Shown here: in pieces, positions 25,801 to 40,800 of the stretch
How positions within the stretch are numbered: position 1 is the first letter of the stretch
Layout of the letters: every line of letters starts with the position of its first letter
From: Reticulitermes lucifugus
Taxonomy: Eukaryota; Arthropoda; Insecta; Blattodea; Rhinotermitidae
DNA length: 64,000 bases
Assembly: GCA_026260175.1 (NCBI GenBank)
Contig: JAKCWW010000340.1
Coordinates: forward strand, 1 to 64,000
Reading direction: 5' to 3'
Notes under the pieces: model-generated
What the model saw: only the letters and a program-made list of their open reading frames with translations
Databases searched by the model: none
Told to the model about the DNA's origin: nothing
Translations under genes and position numbers: made by a program

Positions 25801-28800
25801 TACGGAAGGAAGTGGCCATGGTCTAATTGGAGACAGTATTCTGTTGTTAGCTTGGAGGAACCGAGACAAATGAAAGGAAGTTTCAGTCAGTTTGGTCAGT
25901 GTCCATGCTGAGATTCAAACTGGCTGCCTTCCAGATGCAACTCAGAAGTGTTACTGCTTCAGTAATGTGATTTATATCAGGGTTTTATATATTTGTGCTT
26001 GTAAGTGTCATAATTTGTTTGGAATATATAGGGCTGAACCTGCAGTCTTAATAATTAATTGTATATGCAGATTGAAACGTGGATTTTCTATACTGTTTGA
26101 TCACCACTGTCATCAGTGCACCGGCATTTTTGATGCATTTGATTGGAGAAAAGAAGGCGTTTCTTGGATGTGGTGTGTGCTTGTTGAATTGTAGTACTAT
26201 GATGATTTTTACAGGCTTATAAATCATGTGAGAATATTTTGCAGTCTGTGCAAATTAATGTGAGAACATTTGTTTCATTACAGGTAATTGCAGAAAATGA
26301 AAAACTTCAACAAGAGTTAGCTGTATTGAGAACTGTAGAAGATGCAGTTAGTACCACAGGAAATTTCGTGGAAAAAGAGAAAAAAGTATGTTTATATTCA
26401 AACCAGTTATGAAAAGAACTTCCAGTGCCTGTTTCCTTCTAATGATTTTTCGTTCTATGTGGTATGGTGTAGGTGGTATTTTGCCACGTTCTCCCTGTTC
26501 TTCCGTGGTTTTGATTCCTGCCTAGTCCATATGGCATTTATGGCAGACAAAGTGGCACTGGGACAGGTTTGTCTCTGAATGCTTCCATTTTACCCTGTCA
26601 GTATCATTCAACCAATGCTTCATTCTCACATGTCCTTGTTCTACCACTGACACTTTATACTCTTAGCAGTTGGCAGTGTCTTGAAATAAAACACTTCTCT
26701 GTCTTTCTGTATAGGTGACATTTGGAAGAACTATACATTTGTAATTATACAGTTTAGTGATATGTTTCTTGCATTATTTCAGTAGGACAGATGTTAACTA
26801 AATTAGGGTCATCAATAAGTGCAGCTTATGACCTCAGTTTTATGTTGTTGCCATGTTTGTATTTGTTACATACAAAAAGTATTTTTTGTACATAATTTGT
26901 TGCTGTGTTTACAGTCTTGCTTCATCATTTTGCATGCTTGCTTGGAATGGTTCATTACATCTTGCCATCAAACGAAGAGTAATATATAGCATATTTGCAG
27001 TATTATTTCAGTTTCTACAAAATATGTCTTATTTTGTATTTTTAAAAGATCTGATACCACAGAAATTATCACGACTCTGCATCAATTAAGTGCACTATTG
27101 TCATTCCCACTTCAGAAGTTTGTGAGGGTAAATTGCTGGTATCACTTAAGTCAGGAAAATTAAAGTGCACAGGAGGGGGTGTTCTTCTTTGGCGTGATGT
27201 TCATACAGAATTTCGTGGAAATGGATTAGATGTGGACAAGTTATTATATGCCAGTCTATCCTATGGAAGGTAGGCTAAGAATTTTTGTTTAATTTTGTGG
27301 CTCATTTATTGTTCATGACAACAGCAGTGATCGGTTGTTTGTGACATGTGATTTATAATGTTACATGTAAAATGATCGTTTGTTTTTCCTTCCACTATTC
27401 CCACCATCTTCTTTTAAAAAGTAATTGTTTAAAATGTTCAGAAGAAAGAGAGGTTTTGCTTTGCAAGCTGTGCTATGCATATGAATCTTGTATTTCATTA
27501 GTTTAAAAGCGAGAGAGTAAGATAATGCTTTGCATTGATTCACATTTCTGCACAGACAAGTGAGCAGGCAGTAGTTTTTGGAAGTGGGAAATATATGTTT
27601 CAGTTTGATTTTGTTATTCTAGTTTGAACAGTTTTTAGAAGTTGAACTGTATGAATAACTGTAAATCATAGGCAAAGTGCTGCACTTTACTTTTGGTTGT
27701 TAGTTTGTGGCATTACGGGAGTGACAGCTTGAGGCAGCATTCTTGTATACAAAATTGTGATTTGTATTGAACACAGGGGCATCCCTTACAAGCAGAAAAA
27801 ACAGTCGATACAAAATGTCTCAGTGATGAACATATGAAGGCAAAACAAAAAGTGGGGGAACAGAAAGAAACTATCCAGTCATTCAGTACTGCAGACATCC
27901 AGAAAAATGAAACAGTTGCTGGCCAGGATGACAGGTAAATATCCATTACCATTAATTGTTTCACAAGTTACTCCAGAAATGTGCATCTTCTGAGCGTGCT
28001 TCATATCACATTCCTGGTACCTGGAATTTGGAGGTGGCTCCTAGGTTTTTGGAAGGTTTGTAGACCCCTGCTTTGCATGAAGTGGCATTTTCTTGTTCTG
28101 TGGTGCTGTCTGTCAGTTATTTTTGTTGTATTTATTTGGTCTGCATCAAATCTTCTTCGTTTATTATTCATTTAACATAAAGTAAATGGAAAGGTAGTAT
28201 ATTTTTAAATGAAACTGATAAATTTGTCATCTTAGTTATTTACGTGCTTGTAGCATACCAAGTACTGAAGGTGATTTTGTTCAAGTGGATGAAATGGGCA
28301 AGAACCAGAAGCAAGGAACATCACAGACAGATTTCTTAAAACAGTCTGAGCAGCAACTTCAAGGTTTGGAAGCATACCAAAGGAACTTGACAGGTAAGTT
28401 CACAAGTCATGTGTGGTGATGGATTTGATCTTTAGTACATTCTGCCCAAATATGGATTACATAGAAACTTGCAGTGAATTTTGTAATCATAATTGCTTCA
28501 GGAAGCAGAAATGTTGATAAAGTGTAGAAGTTTTCTGCTTTCTCTGATGAACAGTATTTAAAAAAGCCAACTTTTCTGCTTCATTTCAGTTCCTTTCTGA
28601 AAATGGTATACAAATTTATCTTTAATGAAGTCTGTGTTACATTAGTTTAAATTACCTTGTATAACTGACTTCATGGCCAAAGACCTCCTGTCCCATCTCA
28701 GAATCATATTTTGTTTCTAGTTCCTTAGGATGGAAAATGTAGTAATAGTACTTCATTGTGTACTTCTGTAATGTACTTGCTCTCAGGTCATGAGTTTTTT

Positions 28801-31800
28801 TCCTTTTGAGGTGCATCATATGTATAAGTAATGAGAGGTAAAAATGTTTGAAAGTTCGGTAGCCAAGGAAATTGTGTGGTCTCCAGAAAATGGGGAACAT
28901 TATGTTCTGCTATCTTGATGTAACTTTTGCACTGCTTCCTGAAACTAATTTCTTCCATTGTACTTTGTTTCTGAACACCCAAAGAGTAGGCATAAGGTAA
29001 TAGCAAAAAGTGAAATTCGTACGTGACATTGTTATGTGTTACTAATTATAATTATGTTGATCTCAACTTTAGTGGATGCGATGTACAGTTTCCTCCATTT
29101 TAAAAGTGACTAAGTGAGTTTGCAAGAACCCCAGAATGCCAAGCAGGAAATAGGTGCCAGTCAAAATTTGTTGTTTGCCACTTGTGACCATGCATGTTTG
29201 TTTATTAACCTTACAAATAGTATTGACGTATGATTCAGATATGAGCTTTCTACTCCTGGGTAAAGTCCTTGCATTTGCATATATTAAATTCTCAGGTTTT
29301 TGTGTGTAGATCATCCAATTTTTTATGTAAAATTTGTCATTTGAATTTATACTGATGCTACAGGATACTGGATGCTCTATAAACTTCAGTGTAATGAGTC
29401 TATCTGTAGCAACAACTGCAGTGTAACGAATACATACATACATACATGCATGCATGCACACATACACAATACAGACACACACACAGATATTCCATAGATC
29501 CATAAGTGTGTCACAAAGACAATAGGATGTGGAACAAGTCATAAATACATAAATATACAAAGTTTTTACAGTGTAAAATACTATAAACTTTTATAAAACA
29601 GTATTATATATTATCTTTACACATAAAAAATTCATCTACAGAGTAAAAGGAGGGTGTATTTAGTATTTTCTTAATCCTACATTAAATTTTGCTTTTTCTT
29701 GTTAAGGATTGTCAGACTACATGGTAAACTGTTGCAAATTGTGATGCCAGCATAGAATGTACTTTTTTGAAAACAAGATAGATTCGCATTTGGTGTATGA
29801 TGATGGTGCTTATTCCTTGTATTAATATTATGTGTAGATGAATTGGTTTGAAAATTGTCTTGATTATTGACAGTGAAGTTGATTAATGAAAATATATATT
29901 GGCATGGAACAGGTAGAAGAATCCCTGATTGTTTAAACAGACTCTGGGTTGTGTACCAGCTATGATTCTGACAATTTTTTTTGAGGTGAATATCTTCCCA
30001 CTGTTGGAAGAGTTACCCCAACAAATTATTCCATATCTTATAATAGAATGAAAGTATCCATAGTAAATTGATTTGAGAGTGTTAATGCTACTGATATGGA
30101 CCAACCTAACAGCATAACATGCTCCACTTAACTTACGAATCATTTGTTCAGTATGGTTCTTCCAGTCGAGGTGGTTATCAATTTGTAAACCAAGAAATTT
30201 TGTATTTACCGTCTCTTCTGTATACTTTTTTATAACCAATACAATGTGATTAATTATTTGTTACAAATTTCATTACATTTGTTTTATCTACATTTAGGAC
30301 TAACTTATTAGCAGCAAACCATTTCATGATATGGCAGAAAAGAAAGTTTGACTCAACAGAAATCTTTGATGTTTCTGCTTGAATTTATGACACCAGTGTC
30401 ATCTTGGTTCCTGACAAGATTCAGTGTAGAACTTTTTGAAGGCTGTCACATCTGCTCAAAGAACTGTCTTGTAACAAGATATTTCCTGAATGTCACTTTC
30501 ATACAGCTCATATTTCTGAATATGTTGCTTCTTGGTTTCAAGTGTTTGAAGCCACAAGATATGCAACAGGAAATTTAAGTAAATGTGTTACATGTTTCTA
30601 AGCAGATTCATTCATTATATAGTCTGTGTTGCAACAGGTCTATAGCCTCTTTGAAAGCGAGTTCTCTGTGAGTGCAATCTAGTGCTTCCTCTTTCAAGTT
30701 TCAGTATCTTTTCTTTTCCTTAAGGTTATCCATTAGCTACAAGGGTCACAGTAGCAGATGTGGGTAGAGAATTTGTATGTGCTCTGAAGTTCATGGTTCA
30801 AATATTCTGCTGTGACAGGGATTTTCAGATACATTCTCTGAGCTCTATCATGTGTTTTCTTTTCAAAGCTGATATGGTAGCAATGACAGCTCTAGTAAGG
30901 CGCTGTAGCAGTTGTAGTGCTTCAGCACATGTGAAATGAAAACACACATTGCTCACAGTGAAAGCCAATTGAAGTGTTCCCAGCATTTAGTACAGGTTTT
31001 TCTTTCTCAGATGTTTTGATGCAATTTGAAGCTGAGCAGGAGGAAAGAAAGCGAGTTCAGTCTGAAGTGAAGCAACTGCAAGAAAAATTGCACAGAAAAC
31101 AAGAGTCATTTTTGCAGCTGCAGGAAGAGAAAGAGAAGTTATATACAGAAAACAGGTAGATAGAGTAAATCATGAATCCATTATTGTTAATTCGTACAGT
31201 AAAACCACTACCTATGACACCAGTATATCAAAATATTTTATTCTTTGAAGTGTTATGCTGGTTCTTTCAAGAACAACACATGTATTATATATATGTAAGT
31301 GCCTTTCGACCAAAAGCTTAGCACCTCGTGCAGGGATAATGCTGCCGCTTATCATTATAATAATTGTAATAATTCCTCATGGGAACAAATAATGTACAAA
31401 GTTTGGGTATTTTTAGTGCCCTTCAAAATCTGTATTAGAAAATATTAATTGACACGGTGGCACTACTCACAAAACTGATGTCTCAGGCAGTTGGCTGGCT
31501 CAACCACACAGCCCTTTTCACAGGGATAAATGAGTGAGAACAAATCCAGAAATAACTTGTGCTTATATTTATATTTTAACTAAATTCTGTGTCCCAATCA
31601 TTGAGGCATAGACTGAACAGTATGTGACAGTCACTTTCGTTTGTAGTTGCAGAGATTTAGAGTACTCATAGCAATACTTCTTTAGTAAATTAAATGCTGA
31701 ATCAGGAATGCTGTTTGTGTACTGGCCATACTCAGCAACTGAGAAGAGAAAGGAACTGCAGATGATTGAAGTCAGTGTATCTGTTGGCCAACTTACATGT

Positions 31801-34800
31801 GATAGTATCAGCAGTTTCATAACACAAGTTATTATATGGTAATTTTTGGCCAAAGTCCAACCATCGGCCAGCCACAATATTTTCCAGATTTCATCTGTGT
31901 GACTTCCCACTCTTTCTGAGACTCAAGATTGGGGTGATAGGGCATCATTTTATGTCTATAGAAGGAAGTCAGCAGATTGTGACAGCAAGTCTCACAGGCA
32001 TACCAAAAGAGAACTTGCAGAGGTGCTTCGAGCAATGGCAGGACTGCTGGAACAAGTGTTTATATGAGTATGCAGTGGGGTAATGGTTAGGTTTTTATAG
32101 GTGTTCTTTTTTAGTACGAGTTTCAGGAACTTCCTGTACCTCCCACGTGGACACTTACATATCTGTTCAGAACACGCAAATGTACGTGGTCTGGTCCTCT
32201 GTTGAATTACATCTGATATTCATGGAAATTATGTTCCTGTCCTATATCAGACTGTTTGACAAACTCGACAGTTTTAACATCAAAGACGTGAAATTGTAAA
32301 GTAGTTTGTCCAAATAGACATTGGCAAATGATCTTCTGTCAGATTTGTGACATTTGGAAAATTATATTTTATGTCCCGTTGTCCAACTGAGTCTGTTAAA
32401 TTCAAAGTAAGTTGTATCTCCTGGAATGTTGTGTGATAAGATGTGATGAATTATGGCATGTTGCCATCCTTGTCTTGTTTATGCTTTCTTTAGGAAAGCT
32501 TATGAGAAACTACAACTAGAGAAAGAACAGGAGGTGGGAATGTTAAAGGAACAAAATCAGAGGCTGCAGGTACAATTGAACAACTCTCAGCTTTCTCTGC
32601 AAGATTTAAAAAGAAAATCATCTCAACATGTTCAAGAACTTGAATCTCATATTTCTTTACTGTCAAGAAAGGTAATTATGATTACTTTTAGTGGCTTATA
32701 AATAGGTGATTCTATGTAGCAGTTATGTAAGACAGTCTGTTACATCATAAATATAGTGTACATGTATTGATAAAATAATCATGAGTCATGGTTGCATACC
32801 TATGTCGGCTTAGTGTATTGTATTAGCAATTTTAGATTTCCTTATCACGTTACTCGTAATATTTTCTGGAAAGATTTAAACATTTTTAGGCAGAGTCATG
32901 TTACATGTATATGTACATATACTGGGAAATTTTTTTAAATGCCCTCATGTATCCCTCTATACTCGGACCATTTTGTATGATAGTATGCAGGGCAGCAATT
33001 GCCACTGTTCCAGTTTCCAGTGAGTGGGGGTTCATGCATTTTAGTTTAATGTATTGCAGTTCATATTAGATTTTTATTCACCATATTTAAACATGGGGCT
33101 TGGAAATGGTTTGCGGTGTTTGGTGTTGAATTAGCTTGCTGAAAAGAAGGTATATGTTCTCTTTTAATTGGACAGGTGTTTAAGATGTGGTGTTAGAATG
33201 TGTTTTACGTATTTGTATGAATTTCCAGTCTAAAAAAAAAGTTAGACCAATAATCCTAGTTGCACTCACAACACACCACACACAACCTTTAACATCATAT
33301 AATGACACTGTGTGGATTACCATTGGATTTTCTGCACACCAGTACCCTTATTCTGAGACTTCACATATCCGTTGAGATGAAGACAAGCTTCATGGCTAAA
33401 CAGAATGAGTGCGGGGTTGATTTCTCCAGGATACACCCCTTGAAGGTGCCCTTTCACAAAATTCAGTTTTACTTCAGGACAATATTAAAATGGACCTTTA
33501 AGAAATAGGATGAGCAGACAAGGTAATGAACCTCCTGTTCCATAAAACGTAGAGAATTTCTTGACTAGCTGAGCACCTATTAGCTTCTCATGAAGGACTG
33601 CTGCATGGGGTTAAGTTCCTTTCTCTTAATTTGTTATATCAAAAATGCATAACATTAATTGTTCCACCCTCCCCTTTTTTTTTTACCAGAATGAAAGTGT
33701 GTCTGAAGAACGTCTTTTGGAACTTCGAGCTAAAGTGATTGAGTTAGAATGTGTGTTGGGTGAAACAAGAGAAAAACTTGGTCTTGTCCAGCAGCAAAAC
33801 TCTGAACTTGAATCTCGTTTAGCAGATACAATGGAGAAGTTAAATCAGAATCAGGTCATATCAAGTGCTTTAGAAGAAGAGAAGGCTCAGCTTACAAGCA
33901 CACTTGATGAAGTCAGCTTGGTAAGTGGATGTAAAAGTGTTAATAAGAATGGACAGGTTTGTATTGAAAGGGGGTGTTTGGCCTTATCTTTATTACATCC
34001 ATTTCACATATTTACTGTTTCACATAACAGTTTAACCTAGATTCAGCATCACTTCTTGCCTCTGAAATTCTGGTTTATCTTTTCTGATGTGGTATTTTCT
34101 TGTGCCCACAATATTAAACTAAAAATTTTGTGTAGCTCTGAACAGAAGTAAGCAAATGTGACATATAGTTAACCATGGCCTAAGAGACCGTAAGCTGGCT
34201 TTAAATTGTAGTGCTGTTTCGTCTAGTGAGCCACATGCTGGTCTGCATGGGTTTAATCTGTAGCTGACTGCAGGAAACATAACAAAATAAATCTTTTTTG
34301 TTATGTGCCTATTTTATGAGATGTTTTTTGATTCCACAAGTGAATTGATGAACTCTTGATATTTGTTTCACCAATCAATTTTTCCCTCAGTGACGGTTTA
34401 CTTTCATTTCGTGTTGTACCCTCGTACACCCCTGTCTGGTCTGTCAGTTGACCCTGTTTGTATGCCCTTTGATGGGGTGTAACTTGTTATTCAGTCCCTT
34501 CAATTTCCTTCTGAGATACTGGGTCAAGTATAAGCTAAGAAATATGGTCTTCCTTGTGGCTTGTCTTTTGGGATTAGAAGACATATCCTGTTCTTCCATT
34601 TGTAAATTGTGTGGACACATTTAATAAAATAGTTAAGTGCCTGTTTGATAGCTTTGAGGGAAAAGTTTCCTTTCATTACACAGTCTAGCTAGCTTCAGGA
34701 AAACAACAGTGTTCTGTTTATAAACATACAAGCTGCAGGCAGGAAGTAGATATTGTAAAATGTAAATTTGACAGGGCTTGACAGGAATGTACAGTGACAG

Positions 34801-37800
34801 TAAACATTTGCTGGCAGCTTAAAACATTGGTATAAATAATTTTCTTTTAAAGTATGAAGGCAAACAGTACAAAATTGTTGTAAGTAAATGTAAACAGATT
34901 TAGTATGTTAGACTGATACATAATTATTATGCACAAATTGATGTACAAATAAGCAGATTGCTTCTTAAAATGCAGTTTTTGTATGTACCTTATCAATTTA
35001 AAACTGTAATTTATGCAGTTCATATTCTGAATCACTGCATTCCAGAAATGTAAATGACCATGCTCAGCATGAAAAACTCCAGCTGTAACAATGTTGCTGA
35101 AGCATTTGAACTCAGTGGCTAAAGGTTAATGCAGTGTCTCCTCACAAGAAGATTGTAAATCATTTCCCACTAGGACCTTGACACATGTGCTAATGAGTTG
35201 AACACAAACTTGTATGAAAGATACATTCCTCATTGACGTCAGTATGTTTAGCAAGGGGGAAGCAACAGGAACAGAAAGAGTGTTAAATTCACATACCCAG
35301 GCACCAATCAGTAAGAATTATGATTACAGTGAAGTATAAATTCAACTGGTGTTGGCATAAATTTGCAGTGGGCCTACTGTTTGTGTTGCATCACAGCAGG
35401 ACTGTTAGCTGTGCTTTCAATTTTTCCCTTCTTTTGCAGACTTCCTGCTTGTTAATCAGACCCTTGTCTGGTATGGAGTGGTAAAGTACAGTTTCATCTG
35501 CAATACAAATTTTGTTTCCTTCATATCCATGCATAAGAACAGGCACCATTTATCAATCCAGTGACTGACACTTTTTGCTGACATAACCACTTTCACCAGA
35601 CATGCTTTGTATCCTACATCATGCCTCAGTTTAAATCTGTGCAGCCAGCCACTTGAGGCTTTAAAATGCCCAGTTTAAGTTTCAGTACAATTTTGCTGGT
35701 CTTCTCTCATGAGGCAGGTCCATTACTGGGCACTTCTTCTGACCTCATTTGCTGATACCACTCTGACAAAAACAATAAAACCAAGTGTTGTGTCTCAAGG
35801 TGCATAAGAAGTATTGCTGTGTTTGTACAGGCACAGAACAGTTGCATGTAAAAATTCTTATTAGTCTGTGTCAATAAAGCATAAAGTTGCAGTTCAAAGA
35901 ATTTATCCTGTCAAAAATTGTGGCTACACTTCACCTTAGCATACTTCGTTAGACAGTTTTAAAATAATTCATTGTTGTTAAGTGTGGAAATACGCTTTAA
36001 TATATTTACAGCTAGCACAGAAGAGAAAGAAGCTTGTGGATGAAATGTCTATACGAATTCAACAAAAAAGTGATGAATATAAACAACAATTGTCAAATCT
36101 CACAGATGAATTTAATAGCAGAGAAGAAGAACTTAAAAAGCAAATAAAAGCATTCCAGGTAATTTTGCACTAGTTGTATGCAGTATATTCAATCATTCAA
36201 GGAAAGTTATTTTGGTTGTGAGGCATTAAATTTAGGAGATCAACTTCTCTTCCATGCATTAGTTTTTATTCCTTGTCCAGGAAGAAATAGAGAAGCTGGC
36301 CCCATTACATGGTCAGTTAGATGATGCTCTAGTTCAAGTGAAATCACTAGAAACAACAAGAGGACTTTTGGAACATCGCCAGAAAGAAGCAGAAAACAAC
36401 ACTGAAGCAACTCGAACATATTATGAAAGTGTGATTGAATGTTTAAAAACTGAACACAGTGAAGAAGTTCATCAGCTGAAACATTCATGTGAAAACCATG
36501 AAAAGGTAATTATTTTATGCTTGATGATTTCATATGCAAGATCACTGAGGGTTGTTTACTTATGTTCGTTATTAGTCCTTTGTGGTTCTATGTCTCAGGT
36601 TAGTTACACGCTATAAATTTGTATTCTCTTTGCATTCAGGCATTACAGGAAGAATTGGAGTCAGTACAGAGAGAAGGAGAGAAAAAAGATGAAGCACTGA
36701 ACAGGCTAGAACAGCAGTTGCATGATGCTGAAGAAGAGAAACAGTTGGCAGGAAAGAAAGGGGCCGCTGTGATGAAAGATTTACAGCGACAGCTAGCAGC
36801 TGAGCGTAAACGAGCAGAAAAATTACAGGATCGCATTCGAGATATTCTGAATGAGGGAACACGTGTCAATACAGGTAGTTTCCCTATGTATTCAGTTTAC
36901 AACAGAAATGGGGGAAATTTTCTGTAAGAGTTAAATAAATGTATCACTTCACTAATGGGCTGAAAAGTTTTCCATTTCTGTAGGAGAGAAGATGTGTGAC
37001 TTGCTAGCAAATGTATTAAGAAATACAAATATGTAATATGGCATTAGAATTATGTAATATTTATTGTACGTGTTTGGCATGGATACCATCAGTGTGACAG
37101 GGGCGCGCGGTGGCGTAGTTGGTTGAGGCACTGCGCTACAAACCGGAACGTCGCGGGTTNNNNNNNNNNNNNNNNNNNNNNNNNNNNNNNNNNNNNNNNN
37201 NNNNNNNNNNNNNNNNNNNNNNNNNNNNNNNNNNNNNNNNNNNNNNNNNNNNNNNNNNNNNNNNNNNNNNNNNNNNNNNNNNNNNNNNNNNNNNNNNNNN
37301 NNNNNNNNNNNNNNNNNNNNNNNNNNNNNNNNNNNNNNNNNNNNNNNNNNNNNNNNNNNNNNNNNNNNNNNNNNNNNNNNNNNNNNNNNNNNNNNNNNNN
37401 NNNNNNNNNNNNNNNNNNNNNNNNNNNNNNNNNNNNNNNNNNNNCTCCTGGACCCCTCAGGGCCTGTCTAGGCCTGTAATGGGGTTGCTTTACCTTTACC
37501 TTACCATCAGTGTGACATGAAACTGTTGGTTCCATTTTTATATGTTCCATATTCCGTGCATTAATCAAATGAATACAATGTTAATACCAACAAATGTACA
37601 ATAATATTCAGATGTAGTTTTATTACAAAGTATCCTCCAATGTTTTTCGGCCACTTATGTGGCCATCTTCAGGGAGGTATACTTTCTGGTAGATGGCCAC
37701 GTAAGTGGCCAAAATATGTTTCAGGATACCGTGTAAATAAAACTATCTAAATATTATTGTGCATTTGTTAGTATTAACATTGTATTCATGTTGGTTCCTT

Positions 37801-40800
37801 ATTTTTAATGCTAAAGTGTAGTATGTTCATTGTTGCTATGCCAGTGGGTGGTGTCAAATGTAGGGGTAGTTTTGAGAAAGGGAGATAATCTGTTAGTTTA
37901 TTCCTGAATTATACGTGCTGTGTATGTCTTATGGACTCCCATTTGTGCTACAGTATATGACAACTTTAGAAGTAAATTTTCAGTGCCTGAAAGTTCAACA
38001 GCAGCATCCACTTCTGCTTCTCGAATTGGATCCGCCTTACAGTGACCTAATTGAATTATCAGTTCCTTTGCCCTTAGGTACACCAATGCTTCATTTTCCA
38101 CATATGCTATTTTTAAGATTCTTAACATGTTTGCCAGTAGGATGCCACACATTTATTCCCACTGCCAGAAACTTGTCTTTATTCATGCTTTCAAGTCTCT
38201 TTTTGAGTGTAACATTTCTTTGTGAAACACTCTTTCCTGTTGTGCTCACATCATTTCCATGGTATTCAGGTCAGGTGTAAGGAGATAAATGAAGAACGGT
38301 GTGTCCATAACTTGAACATATCTGGTCAGTGGTGAAGTTCTTGTAAAATGATTTATGATTTAAAATAAGTGTGAACAACTGTAGTCCCAGCATTTCATCA
38401 GAATATGGGATGTTGTGTTCATGAAGCCAAATAATCCTCTCATTCCAAATGTGAATTTGTACATTACAAAATGGTTTAGTGTCAACAGCAGTTACCAGAT
38501 TTGATTAGATATTTGTAATTAACTTTAATGCAGTCATTTTGTATGATCCAATTACAGTTGCACTGTTCTGGCTAACTTTCTGTATTGGCAGAACATGGGA
38601 GTAAATCCAGTTTCCCTGCCAGCATTTACTGTTAATCAGTTATTCATTTTTGGATATCAGTCAGCTTAATTTCTATTGCAAGATCTGTGTGCAGGAAGAT
38701 GTTTCCATCTGAAATCATGTTTTGCAGTTAAAATTGCTGCCCCTCTCCTTTTTTCTTTTTCATTTTTAACCCGTCCTCCCCCATGTCCCAGATCCAAGAA
38801 TTCACCTTTGAAGCCTATGGAACTTGACAGATGGCTCTACCAGGCTTTAAATAGACGAATCACTAGGTAACAAAAGAAGTCTCAAAATTTTTGAAGACGT
38901 GATAAAATTGAGTTCAAATGTTTAATGTAACACACTGTGTGTAGGGTTGTACTTTTTTAGATTGAACTGAGAAATTTTTATTACAGACATAACCAAAAGT
39001 CATGATCCTGAAACCAGTTCTGTTTCGTCATGGAGCCTAATGAGTGGTAACTATGAACCACGGGAATCAAGTACTGGTACTCGTGAGAACAGTATTGTTG
39101 CAGGTTCCATTAGCAACGTCAATGGCAATGTAAGATGACATGCAGTCTTGTCAGTATTTTCTCTGTGTGTTCATACTCTTGTGGCTGCATGTTCCTGGGT
39201 TTTGAATTAGTTGCATGATACACAAGTCTTGCAGGAAAGCAATAAGTATGTCTCAAGTTTGCTAAACTTGGTATGTTAAATGTGTGCACTGATAAGTTAC
39301 GAAATCTTATGGATGTTTTCAGTTCAATATTATGTGGGAACTTAAACCTTCAAAGGTGCTGTAGTTTAAATTCCAACTACTGCCCAGGATGGAAGGGTTT
39401 TAAATTCATAGTATCCTTAAATGCATTCATGACCATTTGTTGAATGAAAACTGGCAACATGCAAAGAATTAAAAGATGCATGCAGTTCACTGAGGCTGAC
39501 ACTGAAGGGTTAAGAATCCATACTGTTTCTGAGGCAATACTTCATTCTTCTATACTGCTGTGTGTCATGTTTATTTTTGTGGCACTATGCCATCGGAAGG
39601 TATGAATTTTGACAGATGCTTCACTCTAGGAGGATATTGGAAGCTTTTTGTATAATTTCTGGATTCCTTGGGTAGGCATAGTTTGAAAAATACTCCATTT
39701 TTATCTGTCATGCTGATTTGAGAGTAATCTTCAAATAAATGTGACTTTGTCTAGGAATTGTAATGTAATTGGAGATTTTAATGGTATTTTATTCTTGTTA
39801 GAAGAAGAAAATTAGGATGGTCAAATGATGATTGTTCTGTGTTTTTACAGCGTAGTAAAGTGTTGTTACCATACACATAGTATGCACCTGTTATCACTTT
39901 CAGTTTTGTTTGTTGTGTAACCTGTGACTTAAAACCCAGTAAATAACCCAAAGTTTATTCAATCAACTGAAAGTAGAATTTGCAGTGTTTGTTGCAACTT
40001 GTGTTGTTTGAAGATATCTCCACCACCTGAAGACCAGGATTTGGAGCAAGAGAACTACAGGTTACTGTCAAGGATTACTGCACTGCAACAGGAGAAGTGG
40101 GTTCTGGAAGAAAAAATTAATCATCTGGAGCAAAGCAGTGCTGCTATGGCCGAGGACCTAATGTGCAAAACAGCTCTCATCCAGTATTATTTTACTGAGG
40201 GAAGATCAGGTTTGTTTCGTAAGTACTGTAATTAATAACACATTGATCTTATTCCTTTGCATTTTATGTTTTATTTCCCTAACATAATTACATTATGGTG
40301 CAATTTTTCCGTGTGTGTTCATATTTTAAAATTGTGTCAAAACTTAATGGTATGAGTAGGGCATGTGACATGCAAGGGGGGGAAGTGAATGCTTTCAAGG
40401 TTTTGATTGGAAAACTGAAGGAAATAGACTGCTGGGAGGACCGAGGCCTAGATGGGAGGGTAATTTTAACGTGGATCTTGAAGGAACAGGATGTGAGGGT
40501 GTGAACTGGATTCATCTGGCTCAGGATAGGGTCAAGTGGCAGGCTTGTCGTGAGCATGATATTCAGTCTTATAGTGTGGGAATTTCTTGACCAGCTGAGA
40601 GTCTGTTAGCTTCTCAAGGACTCTGCATCATGTACTTAAGTAGTCAAAAACTTATGTAATGGATACTGTTGTGTATTATTTTACTGGTACAGTTTTGAAG
40701 CCTTTAGTTATTTGGTTCAGTGTAGATTGCTGATTCAAACATCTGAAATCATGAAAGAGAACTGAGTTTGTGTCTTTTTTGCCATCTGTGAAAGGTATGG

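Noticed and set aside
29069-29560. A 163-residue minus-strand frame near 29.1-29.6 kb
   Set aside because: Half of it is a translated CA/CATG microsatellite and the rest is the 3' end of a LINE; no conserved protein.
36636-36869. Open frames on the minus strand over GRIPAP1 exon 12
   Set aside because: They are antisense shadows of a coiled-coil exon rich in GAA/AAG codons; no domain and no splice context.
38794-38869. Possible extra GRIPAP1 exon (SKNSPLKPMELDRWLYQALN) with a good acceptor and a GTAACA donor
   Set aside because: Its open frame needs entry in phase 2, but exon 12 ends in phase 1. In the correct phase it hits TGA after a few codons, and exon 12 to 13 joins cleanly without it.
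39978-40013. Upstream acceptor TTTGCAG at 39983 for GRIPAP1 exon 14
   Set aside because: In the required phase it reaches a TGA before the conserved block; only the acceptor at 40012-40013 keeps the frame.
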